A stretch of 64,000 bases of DNA from Danxiaibacter sp048498555 (lineage in GTDB: Bacteria; Bacteroidota; Bacteroidia; Chitinophagales; Chitinophagaceae): contig JBEHXT010000014.1 in the NCBI GenBank assembly GCA_048498555.1, positions 83,519-147,518 of the forward strand, in the 5' to 3' direction. Positions 33,323 to 40,694 of the stretch are shown here, in pieces (position 1 is the stretch's first letter; each line of letters opens with the position of its first letter). Below the pieces are notes generated by a model, which did no database searches, had not been told where the DNA came from, and worked only from the letters and a program-made list of their open reading frames with translations. Made by a program: the position numbers and the translations under genes.

Positions 33323-34075
33323 ATGGAAACTAACGTAATGTCTGACCTGTATATAATTGCCGTGGAAGACGACCCTATTCACGCCGAAACATTGCAAATG
33401 CTGTTGCCTGAATCAGGCTACACCAATTTTTCGATTGTAGACAATGCCATTGACGCACTAAAACTTTTCAAACAACAACCACCAGACCTCTTGCTGATGG
33501 ACATTGAAATAAAAGGGCCGCTTAACGGAATTGAGTTTGTGGAAATTGCTTCAGCAATTCGTAAAACGCCTGTTATCTATGTAACAGCTTTTGCAGATTC
33601 TGAAACTTTTGCAAAAGCAAAAGAAACAAATCCTTCAGCCTACCTTATTAAGCCTTATAATGAAAGAAACCTGCAACTGGCGATGGAACTGGCGCTTTTT
33701 AACACCCGGTCTGCCGACATAAAAAATACTGATACCGGACACAAGGTAGACGCATCATACAACGCTTTCTTTGTTAAGTACAATAACAAACTTTTGAAAA
33801 TCCCAATAAGTGATTTGTTGTTTATTGAAGTGGAAGAAAAGTACTGCTACGTACATACCAAAGAACGCCGGTATGCGGTTAATATTCGCCTGAAGAATTT
33901 GCTGGATCAGCTTCCTGCACACAGCTTTATACAAACACACAGATCTTTCGCCGTAAAGACAGAAGCCATAGAAGAAGTGAACCTTGATGATTGTATCCTT
34001 AAAATATCGGGTAAAGAAATTCCTATCGGAAAAACATATAAAGATGCCTTATTCAACAGGCTAAAACTTATTTAA
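33323..34075 (+). CDS. LytTR-family response regulator
   Basis: A 250-residue two-component regulator. The receiver domain (residues 10-125) has the acidic pair in VEDDP (Asp16/17), the phospho-acceptor Asp60 in LLLMDIEIKG, and the switch lysine in SAYLIKPYN. The C-terminal 100 residues are a LytTR DNA-binding domain (DLLFIEVEEKYCYVHTKERR, LLDQLPAHSFIQTHRSFAV). I start at ATG 33323; another ATG at 33338 is possible. The next gene starts 6 bases later, and the cognate kinase is the fourth gene of the same operon. Confidence 0.93.
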   Translation: METNVMSDLYIIAVEDDPIHAETLQMLLPESGYTNFSIVDNAIDALKLFKQQPPDLLLMDIEIKGPLNGIEFVEIASAIRKTPVIYVTAFADSETFAKAKETNPSAYLIKPYNERNLQLAMELALFNTRSADIKNTDTGHKVDASYNAFFVKYNNKLLKIPISDLLFIEVEEKYCYVHTKERRYAVNIRLKNLLDQLPAHSFIQTHRSFAVKTEAIEEVNLDDCILKISGKEIPIGKTYKDALFNRLKLI

Positions 34076-34081
34076 CCGTTT

Positions 34082-34561
34082 ATGAACGACGCACCATATT
34101 TCAAACTGTTAACTGAACCATCAGCACTTTGGGCTGCCAACTGCGACGACGATAATACTCCTGAGATTGTCCGCTGCGCTGGAGTTGCCCGGGTAACAGA
34201 TATAAGGAACATCACCATTTTTATCAGCGAAGTTTTCGGAAGAAAATTCATACAAAATCTGCAACTCAACACCAACATTGCGCTTGCAGCAACATGTGTT
34301 CCCAGCTTTGAAAGTTACCAATATAAAGGCGTTTATCAATCCATTCGCCCATGTACAAAAGAGGAAGACGAATTACAACAGCGATATTTTGACGCGTTTA
34401 CTGATATTACAACATCGTTTGGCTTTTTAAAAGAACCGCTTTTTCAATCATATTTTCATCTACCTTCTTTCGCTGTAACATTCAGGGTTCGCTATATTTA
34501 TGAACAGACACCGCACAAGGGCACCGGAAGCCAGGTGATCGATCTGGAGGCTAACAAATGA
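34082..34561 (+). CDS. FMN-binding split-barrel (PPOX-like) protein 1
   Basis: A 159-residue cytosolic protein resembling the pyridoxamine-5-phosphate-oxidase-like split-barrel superfamily (strands around GVARVTDIRNITIFISEVFGRKF and FESYQYKGVYQSIRP). Members bind FMN, F420 or heme, but cofactor residues cannot be assigned from sequence alone. It overlaps the following PPOX-like gene by 4 bases (ATGA) and sits between the LytTR regulator and its kinase. An enzymatic or a redox/ligand-sensing role are both possible. Confidence 0.75.
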   Translation: MNDAPYFKLLTEPSALWAANCDDDNTPEIVRCAGVARVTDIRNITIFISEVFGRKFIQNLQLNTNIALAATCVPSFESYQYKGVYQSIRPCTKEEDELQQRYFDAFTDITTSFGFLKEPLFQSYFHLPSFAVTFRVRYIYEQTPHKGTGSQVIDLEANK

Positions 34562-34968
34562 ATGAACATCTATTAGAAGAAATGATGCCAGCCTTTGAAG
34601 GCGTTATACCTGCGGTAGTGTCTACGGCCGCTGCCGATGGCACACCTAATGTTACATATGTATCACAGGTGTTTTATGTAGATGATGTACACGTAGCATT
34701 GTCTAGGCAATTTTTCAATAAGACCGTCAGGAACATAACTGAGAATCCGATGGTTTGCGTGGTGCTTACTTCGCCTACCACTTATGCATTATATAAGATG
34801 CACCTGAGATTTAAAGAAAGCCAAACCGAAGGGGCCATCTACGAACAAATGAAATTACAACTGGAAGTTATAGCTGGTGTGCAAGGTATGGCTGATGTAT
34901 TTCATTTGTTGGCTGCTGACCTTTTTGAAATTATGGAGATAAAACGGTTATATCCATTGCAGCTATGA
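34558..34968 (+). CDS. FMN-binding split-barrel (PPOX-like) protein 2
   Basis: A 136-residue protein with a clear PPOX-like core: IPAVVSTAAADGTPNVTYVS, QVFYVDDVHVALSRQFFNK and TVRNITENPMVCVVLTSP are the strands and loop that hold the flavin phosphate in this superfamily. The C-terminal helix region differs from true PdxH. It overlaps both neighbours by 4 bases, so the products should be made in similar amounts, and a heterodimer with the upstream PPOX-like protein is possible. Confidence 0.85.
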   Translation: MNEHLLEEMMPAFEGVIPAVVSTAAADGTPNVTYVSQVFYVDDVHVALSRQFFNKTVRNITENPMVCVVLTSPTTYALYKMHLRFKESQTEGAIYEQMKLQLEVIAGVQGMADVFHLLAADLFEIMEIKRLYPLQL

Positions 34969-36263
34969 CAGATGACAATCAATTGCAGTTACTAACAAGG
35001 CAACTAAACGAGGCCAGGCGAAAAAATCAACTGATGGCGACGGTTACATTTGAGTTGAACAAAGTGCAAAGCCTGCCACACAAACTACAGAACATTTTAA
35101 AAATACTCAACGATCAATTCTATATTCATTACAGCCAAATGCTGCTGCCGGATAAGGAACTTAAAAATTTGGTTGTGCAGTGCAGCTATGGTTATGAAAA
35201 TGACCACACAGGCTTTTCTACAGCGATGGGAACGGGCATTGCAGGGCTGGCAGCAGTAAAGAAAATCCCTATTAATATTACAGGCATACGAAGGAAGAAA
35301 GATTACCTCGCGGTTAACAACAGCCTGCCACATCAACCTACGCAAACACTCCCCGGTTTGGATAATCCCGAAAGCCAGATCGCCATTCCTCTTATCGCCA
35401 ATAATGAACTTGTTGCAGTGCTGCTTGCAGAAAGCTATAATTTAAGTGTATTTAGCAAAGACGATGAAGCATTTCTGATTACTCTCTCACAAGCCATAGC
35501 TGTTTCTATTCAAAACTCGTTACTGTTCGATGCAATGGAAGATATCATCGCGAAAAGAACGGAAGAACTGCAGAAAAGCAATCAAACCAAGGACCGGCTT
35601 TTTTCCGTCATTAGCCACGATTTAAGAGGGCCGATCACTTCTTTTCAAAGCATTGCCAAACTGGTGGGGCATTACAACAAGCAGAATGCACGAGAGAAGA
35701 TTGACCAGCTTTCTCAGCGAATTGACCAATCGGTTAATAAGCTCAATACCTTACTAAACAATCTGCTGAATTGGGCGCTGGCACAAACAAAAGAAATACA
35801 ATTTCGCGCAGCAAGCATAGATCTTACAAACCTGCTGCACGATGTTATTGATCTGTACAATGATCAGCTTCTTCAAAAAGAGCTTTCAATAAACACACAA
35901 TACAACTTCCTTTCAGCTGTTACCGCCGACTACGATCTTTTGACGGCTGTGTTCAGAAACTTACTCAGCAATGCCATAAAATATTCTCCCCGGGGAAGTA
36001 TTATTCAATTGAAAACTTTTGAGGCAAACGGGCAAATTGTTATTGAAATTGCGGATAATGGCGTGGGCATTGAGCCCGATAAACTTTCATACCTGTTTGA
36101 AGTGCGCGAAAAAAAGAATACCAGCGGAACCGAAAATGAAAAAGGCACCGGATTAGGCTTGCTGGTTGCCAAAGAATTCATCGTTATGCACGGCGGCACT
36201 ATCACGGTTGATAGTATCCTCAACAAAGGAACTACGGTTCGCGTAAGCGTACCGGTTGCATAA
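34965..36263 (+). CDS. GAF-domain sensor histidine kinase (soluble)
   Basis: A 432-residue kinase without membrane segments. A GAF domain covers about residues 35-185, a coiled-coil linker (MEDIIAKRTEELQKSNQTKD) follows, then the H box FSVISHDLRGPITS with His218, the N box FRNLLSNAIKYSP, the G1 box IEIADNGVGIEPD and the G2 box GTGLGLLVAKE. It should phosphorylate the LytTR regulator three genes upstream. The start codon overlaps the preceding stop (ATGA). A cytosolic GAF input fits sensing of a small molecule or redox state. Confidence 0.94.
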   Translation: MTDDNQLQLLTRQLNEARRKNQLMATVTFELNKVQSLPHKLQNILKILNDQFYIHYSQMLLPDKELKNLVVQCSYGYENDHTGFSTAMGTGIAGLAAVKKIPINITGIRRKKDYLAVNNSLPHQPTQTLPGLDNPESQIAIPLIANNELVAVLLAESYNLSVFSKDDEAFLITLSQAIAVSIQNSLLFDAMEDIIAKRTEELQKSNQTKDRLFSVISHDLRGPITSFQSIAKLVGHYNKQNAREKIDQLSQRIDQSVNKLNTLLNNLLNWALAQTKEIQFRAASIDLTNLLHDVIDLYNDQLLQKELSINTQYNFLSAVTADYDLLTAVFRNLLSNAIKYSPRGSIIQLKTFEANGQIVIEIADNGVGIEPDKLSYLFEVREKKNTSGTENEKGTGLGLLVAKEFIVMHGGTITVDSILNKGTTVRVSVPVA

Positions 36264-36338
36264 ACTGTTTTTCATTCCTCATTTACATCGGTTTATTCCA
36301 CCAATAACACCATTGATTGCCATTGGGCCCCAAAACGC

Positions 36339-36369
36339 TTTGCGAGTGAATAATTTAGACTTACGTTTT
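36339..36369 (+). promoter_or_regulatory. Promoter for the methyltransferase gene
   Basis: TTTG (36339-36342), 19 bases, TACGTTTT (36362-36369) matches the Bacteroidota promoter with one mismatch in the -7 box. The leader would be about 45 bases. The upstream part of the 157-base gap shows nothing else. Confidence 0.6.
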
Positions 36370-36420
36370 AGCACACCACTATAAACGAACCCAAATTATT
36401 CATTCATAAAACAATTCAGG

Positions 36421-37467
36421 ATGCTTACCGAGACAATCTCAAACCAGGTGGTACTTAATCCAGCCCGTATTATGCAAACAGGTTTTGCTTTTTGGTCATC
36501 TAAAGTATTGCTGACTGCAGTTGGCTTTGACCTTTTCACTTTGCTTTCTGACGAAAGTAAAACTTCAGCCGAAATTAAAGATGCACTGCAACTTCATGGC
36601 AGAGGCATCGAAGATTTTTTAGATGCACTTGTTGCGATGAACTTTCTCTGCCGCACAGGAAATGGATCGCAAGCCAAATATTGTAATGCCCTGGAAACGG
36701 ACATTTTTTTAAACAAGAACCGGCCATCTTATATGGGAGGGATTCTTGCTATGGCCAACAACCGGCTTTATTCTTTTTGGGGCGATCTTGCTGAAGGCTT
36801 AAAGACTGGCCTTCCTCAAAATGAATCAAAGAACGGAGGCGAAAGCGTGTTTGTTGCATTATACGCGGATGAAAATCGCCTCGAAGAATTTATTCATGCC
36901 ATGGGTGGCATTCAAATGGGCAATTTCATAGCATTCGCCAGCCAGTTTAACTTCTCAGGTTATTATACCCATTGCGATATTGGAGGGTCAGGCGCTGATC
37001 TTTCGATTCAGATTGCATTGCATCAGCCTCAAATGCTATCTAGCACTTTTGACCTTCCGGAAGTTGCGCCTGTTGCGAAGCGCAATATCAGCAACAAGGA
37101 AGTAGCAGACCGTGTAAAAGTAGTGTCAGGCAACTTTTTTACCGATGTATTCCCTAAAGCCGACATTATTACGATGGGAAATATTCTGCATGATTGGGGA
37201 CTGGAAGACAAAAAACTATTGATCAAAAAAGCGTACGAAGCATTACCTGAAGGCGGCGCATTTGTGGTGATTGAAAATGTGATTGACGATGATAGAAAAG
37301 AAAATGCGTTTGGGCTTTTAATGTCCCTCAATATGCTACTGGAAACTTACGGCGGCTTTGATTATACAGCAGCTGATTTTACAGGCTGGGCAAAAGAAGC
37401 TGGTTTTAAGCAGATAAACATTATGCATCTTACCGGCCCATCGAGCGCACTAATTGCGTATAAATAG
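36421..37467 (+). CDS. O-methyltransferase family 2-type protein
   Basis: A 348-residue SAM-dependent methyltransferase of the plant-type O-methyltransferase/acetylserotonin methyltransferase class. An N-terminal winged-helix dimerisation domain (DLFTLLSDESKTSAEIKDAL) precedes the SAM-binding motif HCDIGGSGADLSIQIAL near residue 185 and the catalytic-base region MGNILHDWGLEDKKLL near 255. The acceptor is probably a hydroxyl on a small aromatic or polyketide-like compound, but it cannot be named. A cupin gene follows after 50 bases on the same strand. Confidence 0.9.
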   Translation: MLTETISNQVVLNPARIMQTGFAFWSSKVLLTAVGFDLFTLLSDESKTSAEIKDALQLHGRGIEDFLDALVAMNFLCRTGNGSQAKYCNALETDIFLNKNRPSYMGGILAMANNRLYSFWGDLAEGLKTGLPQNESKNGGESVFVALYADENRLEEFIHAMGGIQMGNFIAFASQFNFSGYYTHCDIGGSGADLSIQIALHQPQMLSSTFDLPEVAPVAKRNISNKEVADRVKVVSGNFFTDVFPKADIITMGNILHDWGLEDKKLLIKKAYEALPEGGAFVVIENVIDDDRKENAFGLLMSLNMLLETYGGFDYTAADFTGWAKEAGFKQINIMHLTGPSSALIAYK

Positions 37468-37517
37468 ACAACTCAGCCCTAAACTCTCTCAATTCTTCCA
37501 CTTCACAACTCACTGCT

Positions 37518-37997
37518 ATGCACTTAATAAAAGAATTTCCGTTCAGTGCGGAAAGATCAAAATCATTGTGGGTATATGACGGTGACCAATACATTTTTCA
37601 CATAACGCGCGAACAAACAGGCGGTGCATTTGCCATCACTGAAGCCACAATACAGCCTGGTAGCACACCACCGTTGCATGTTCATGATTGCGAAGACGAA
37701 GTGTTTTATATTTTAGACGGGTGTTTCTTCTTCACAAGAGGAAATCAACAAATTGAAGCAACCGCCGGGCATTTTATCCATGTGCCCAAAGGAACAATGC
37801 ATACGTTCAAAAATATTGGAAAAACAAAAGGCAAATTTTTAACAATGATTTCCCCTGCCGGCCTGGAAAAATTCTTTTTTGAAATAGGATCGGAAGCCAC
37901 CGGCAACCTTCCACCAAACGATCCATCCGTAATTGAAAAAGTAATTGGTCTGGCCATAGCCTATCAAACGGAAATAATGGTTAAGAAAACGGCTTAG
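37518..37997 (+). CDS. Cupin-domain protein
   Basis: A 159-residue single-domain cupin. Motif 1 is PPLHVHDCEDEVFYILDGCF (His, His and Glu ligands plus the closing Gly) near residue 55, and motif 2 is VPKGTMHTFKNIG near residue 90, so a metal site is likely intact. Family members act as dioxygenases, isomerases or sensors. Co-direction with the methyltransferase suggests a shared small-molecule pathway, which is an inference. Confidence 0.9.
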   Translation: MHLIKEFPFSAERSKSLWVYDGDQYIFHITREQTGGAFAITEATIQPGSTPPLHVHDCEDEVFYILDGCFFFTRGNQQIEATAGHFIHVPKGTMHTFKNIGKTKGKFLTMISPAGLEKFFFEIGSEATGNLPPNDPSVIEKVIGLAIAYQTEIMVKKTA

Positions 37998-38099
37998 TTT
38001 ATGGATGGAGCCTATAACAGTTTTCGAAGTGTGTCATTAACAGTTAATCAGCCTAATACATTTCCAGTGGAATCTATTATAGTCATTAACACGATGTAT

Positions 38100-38486
38100 T
38101 TATTTTTTATGAAGAATGATTAATAGGAAGAAGGGCAAAGCACAACTAAAACTGAAAAATGCGATATAAAAAAGCCTGTCCCACCAAATGCCTTTCTCGT
38201 AAGGATGGTTTTTAGGATCTCTTGGATGGCGCTTCAATCCTTTGACGAAGAGAAATATTCCGAACTTCAAGATCAATAATGAAATAAATGGCCAAAGCAG
38301 AAATAGATAAAAAATTGACCTGTGGGCATCTGAGAGATAAACCGAGCAACCAACCAAGCCAATGATAGCTGACGTAATGTAAAGTAGCAACGTTAAACGT
38401 GTGCTGAAAAAAAGTTTTGGAAAGAACAGAAATGTTATTGGCACTAATATCAATCCAAAGAGAAAACAATAAGCGTCTGGCTTCAT
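38100..38486 (-). CDS. Four-helix membrane protein of unknown function
   Basis: A 128-residue product with four hydrophobic segments (for example YCFLFGLILVPITFLFF and YITSAIIGLVGCSVYL) and a cytosolic loop KGLKRHPRDPKNHPYEKG between the third and fourth. I do not recognise a family. It lies between two plus-strand genes; the ATG at 38486 gives a normal N-terminus. No promoter match stands out. Confidence 0.7.
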   Translation of the reverse strand: MKPDAYCFLFGLILVPITFLFFPKLFFSTRLTLLLYITSAIIGLVGCSVYLSDAHRSIFYLFLLWPFISLLILKFGIFLFVKGLKRHPRDPKNHPYEKGIWWDRLFYIAFFSFSCALPFFLLIILHKK

Positions 38487-38674
38487 TTATAATTATTGTT
38501 TTGGTACGGTTGGATTATTCTATCAACGATCTGGCTTTTGACCTTCTCAATATACGCAACTTTCGTTCCCGCTAAATATCTTTTACTAAGCGTTCCGGGG
38601 ACGCAAGGTATCTCATATCATTCCATCTTTAAACACAAATTTCAGATGAGTGCTTTTATGTTTATCTTGAGAGA

Positions 38675-39640
38675 ATGAAACCTCACTTGCTTGTTATTAT
38701 TTTTCTTTTTCTGCTGATCAATGAAGGGAAAACACAAAGCACATCGCATCACAAATCAACATTTCCGGTGGTTGCTTATTTTCCCGGCCGCAGCTCTGAA
38801 GGTTTTAAACGGATTGACGTGCAGCGTATCACGCATGTTCACTACGCATTCATCAATCCAGATTCCAATGGCAATTTTATTCATCAACCTTTTATTGACT
38901 CGCTGAGCACATTCTGCAGGGAGCACAACCTGAAATTGCTTTTATCAATCGGCGGTGGTAGTGCGCCTGCATATTATTCGAAACTCTTATCAGCATCTTA
39001 TCGAAAAACTTTTGTGCAGGCTCTTGCGCTGATTGCGGAGCAGTACAACGTTACCGGAATTGATGTGGACCTGGAAGGGGCCAGGATTGACAGCAATTAT
39101 GAAGCATTTATTTTCGATTTAAAAAAGGCGCTTAAGGCGCGAAATAAAATAATTACGGCAGCTATTGCCACTGCTTATAAAGATGCACTGTCGGATAAAG
39201 CACTGAAACAACTGGATTATATTACTATCATGTCTTACGACAATACCGGCCCATGGAATCCTGCACGGCCCGGACAACATTCTCCCTATCAGATGGCGGT
39301 TGATGATATTTTCTATTGGAATAAAACACGCAAGCTCAAAAAGAAAAAATTGTACCTGGGGCTTCCGTTCTATGGTTATAGTTTTGGCCCGAAGGCAGCC
39401 GGCTCTATGTCTTTTCACAGCATCGCGCTTCAATTTCCGGAAAAGGTAAATGAAGATGAGCTTGTTTTGCCTGATAGCGCTATTTTGTATTACAATGGAC
39501 TAACAACAATCAGGAAAAAGACAAAACTGGCGCTTAAAAAAGCTGGCGGCATTATGTTTTGGCAGCTATTACAGGACGCTGATGGGGAAAATTCACTGTT
39601 AAAGGCGATTGATGATGAGATAAAAAATTATCACAAATAA
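38675..39640 (+). CDS. GH18 chitinase-like glycoside hydrolase
   Basis: A 321-residue exported enzyme with signal peptide (LLVIIFLFLLINEGKTQS) and one GH18 TIM barrel. Motifs are KLLLSIGGGSAPAYYSKLL near residue 88, the catalytic VTGIDVDLEGARID near 128 with the acid Glu of DxxDxDxE, YITIMSYDNTGPWNPARPG near 188, and GIMFWQLLQDADG at the end. It should cleave chitin-like or peptidoglycan-type N-acetylglucosamine linkages by substrate-assisted catalysis. No binding module is attached. Monocistronic. Confidence 0.94.
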   Translation: MKPHLLVIIFLFLLINEGKTQSTSHHKSTFPVVAYFPGRSSEGFKRIDVQRITHVHYAFINPDSNGNFIHQPFIDSLSTFCREHNLKLLLSIGGGSAPAYYSKLLSASYRKTFVQALALIAEQYNVTGIDVDLEGARIDSNYEAFIFDLKKALKARNKIITAAIATAYKDALSDKALKQLDYITIMSYDNTGPWNPARPGQHSPYQMAVDDIFYWNKTRKLKKKKLYLGLPFYGYSFGPKAAGSMSFHSIALQFPEKVNEDELVLPDSAILYYNGLTTIRKKTKLALKKAGGIMFWQLLQDADGENSLLKAIDDEIKNYHK

Positions 39641-39729
39641 AAACCGGGAAATCAGCCCCGTCATTTCTGTTCAACCATCCCGTTTGTTCAGTTAATCAAA
39701 ATGCGGCTCCCATAAAGCATAATTCTTCT

Positions 39730-39737
39730 TATCTTTC
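39730..39737 (+). promoter_or_regulatory. -7-like element before the basic microprotein
   Basis: TATCTTTC matches TAnnTTTG except for the last base and stands 19 bases before the ATG at 39757. No -33 match is evident. Confidence 0.35.
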
Positions 39738-39756
39738 ACGTACTAAATCAACTACT

Positions 39757-39912
39757 ATGTCACTTTTTGATGCAAGCAAGAATAAAGATAAAAAGAAGGG
39801 AGGCCAGCAAGCAACCAAAACGGGATTCGCTGCACCCAAATCGGGAAAAGGTAATAGTAAAGCTGCGGCTAAAACCACAAGGGTAACAGGCCGCGCTCAA
39901 CGAGGCTCATAA
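39757..39912 (+). CDS. Basic 51-residue microprotein
   Basis: MSLFDASKNKDKKKGGQQAT opens a Lys/Ala/Gly/Thr-rich chain that ends RVTGRAQRGS. About a quarter of residues are Lys or Arg, there is no membrane segment, and disorder is likely. Its -7-like element and a perfect terminator that overlaps the stop codon support it as a real gene. Similar short MSLFDASKNK-type proteins occur in related Bacteroidota as far as I recall, with no known function; nucleic-acid binding is a guess. Confidence 0.7.
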   Translation: MSLFDASKNKDKKKGGQQATKTGFAAPKSGKGNSKAAAKTTRVTGRAQRGS

Positions 39913-39948
39913 AAAAATGCCGTTCATCAGTTATGAACGGCATTTTTT
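39912..39948. terminator. Bidirectional terminator, microprotein and nusG-like gene
   Basis: A perfect 16-bp stem (AAAAAATGCCGTTCAT with ATGAACGGCATTTTTT) and a 5-base loop serves both convergent genes. The last base of the microprotein stop codon is the first base of the stem. Confidence 0.9.
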
Positions 39949-39964
39949 ATAAACAATCATTTTT

Positions 39965-40477
39965 TTATCGCTCAACCAGCTTTTCTACGTGTGTAACCGG
40001 GAATTCTACCATCATCACCTGGCCTAAGCTTTCCAGCCTTACATAAACTTTTTTATTGCTTGAACGTACTACCGTTCCGGTATTATGCATGAAAACGCCC
40101 TGCGTAACCTGCACCTTAATGTTCTCTGGCAAAGACTCCCAGGAATCAACAGAGATAACCGCATCCTCTTCTAATAAATAGGCTTTAATTGTGTCTATCT
40201 CACGTTGACGAATAGCAGCATGTTTGCCCAGATAGTACACGAAATTAACAACGCCGTTTGTCCGCAGCACTTCCGTCTTCTCTTTTTCAGACACATGAAC
40301 AAAAACATATGATTTGAATAACGGCTCGAAAATTGTTTTTTTGCGGTCGCTCCACTGGCGTTTTACTTTTTGAACGGGGCACCAGGCTTCCAGGCTCTTT
40401 TGTTCCAGGAGTGTGGAGACTTTTTTCTCCCAACGGGGCTTAGTATAAATGGCATACCATTTTTTTTCTTCACTCAT
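39965..40477 (-). CDS. UpxY-type NusG paralogue (antitermination factor)
   Basis: A 170-residue specialised NusG. The NGN domain is at the N-terminus (EEKKWYAIYTKPRWEKKVST, then FEPLFKSYVFVHVSEKEK and VVNFVYYLGKHAAI), and a KOW-like domain at the C-terminus (VTQGVFMHNTGTVVRSSNKK). UpxY proteins bind RNA polymerase and stop early termination in long capsule or exopolysaccharide operons. Here no polysaccharide genes follow: the next genes are convergent. I use the ATG at 40477, which gives the usual N-terminus, over a start 54 bases upstream. Confidence 0.92.
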   Translation of the reverse strand: MSEEKKWYAIYTKPRWEKKVSTLLEQKSLEAWCPVQKVKRQWSDRKKTIFEPLFKSYVFVHVSEKEKTEVLRTNGVVNFVYYLGKHAAIRQREIDTIKAYLLEEDAVISVDSWESLPENIKVQVTQGVFMHNTGTVVRSSNKKVYVRLESLGQVMMVEFPVTHVEKLVER

Positions 40478-40644
40478 AATTTTCAACACTACAGACGGGG
40501 TAAAATTAGTTTTAAAGGATTTAACCACCAATTCAACAGGATTTTCTTCTATAAAATAGTTCGGCCATTATTTTGTTCAGCAGCCGTATTATAAAGTAAT
40601 TAGAGATGATTTCGCTACCAAGCCGCTTCCCAAATGTGAAAATA

Positions 40645-40678
40645 AAAAGGGAGCAGCAAACAAATGCCGCTCCCTTTT
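40645..40678 (-). terminator. Terminator of the Tsp protease gene
   Basis: AAAAGGGAGC pairs with GCTCCCTTTT, with inner GCA/TGC pairs. On the minus strand TTTTTATTTTC follows. It begins 17 bases after the stop at 40695 and separates the protease from the nusG-like gene. Confidence 0.85.
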
Positions 40679-40694
40679 AACCTATTTTTATAAA

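Noticed and set aside
38496..38678. 60-codon hydrophobic frame before the GH18 gene
   Set aside because: It overlaps the GH18 start, has no promoter or homology that I can see, and probably reflects A/T-rich spacer sequence.
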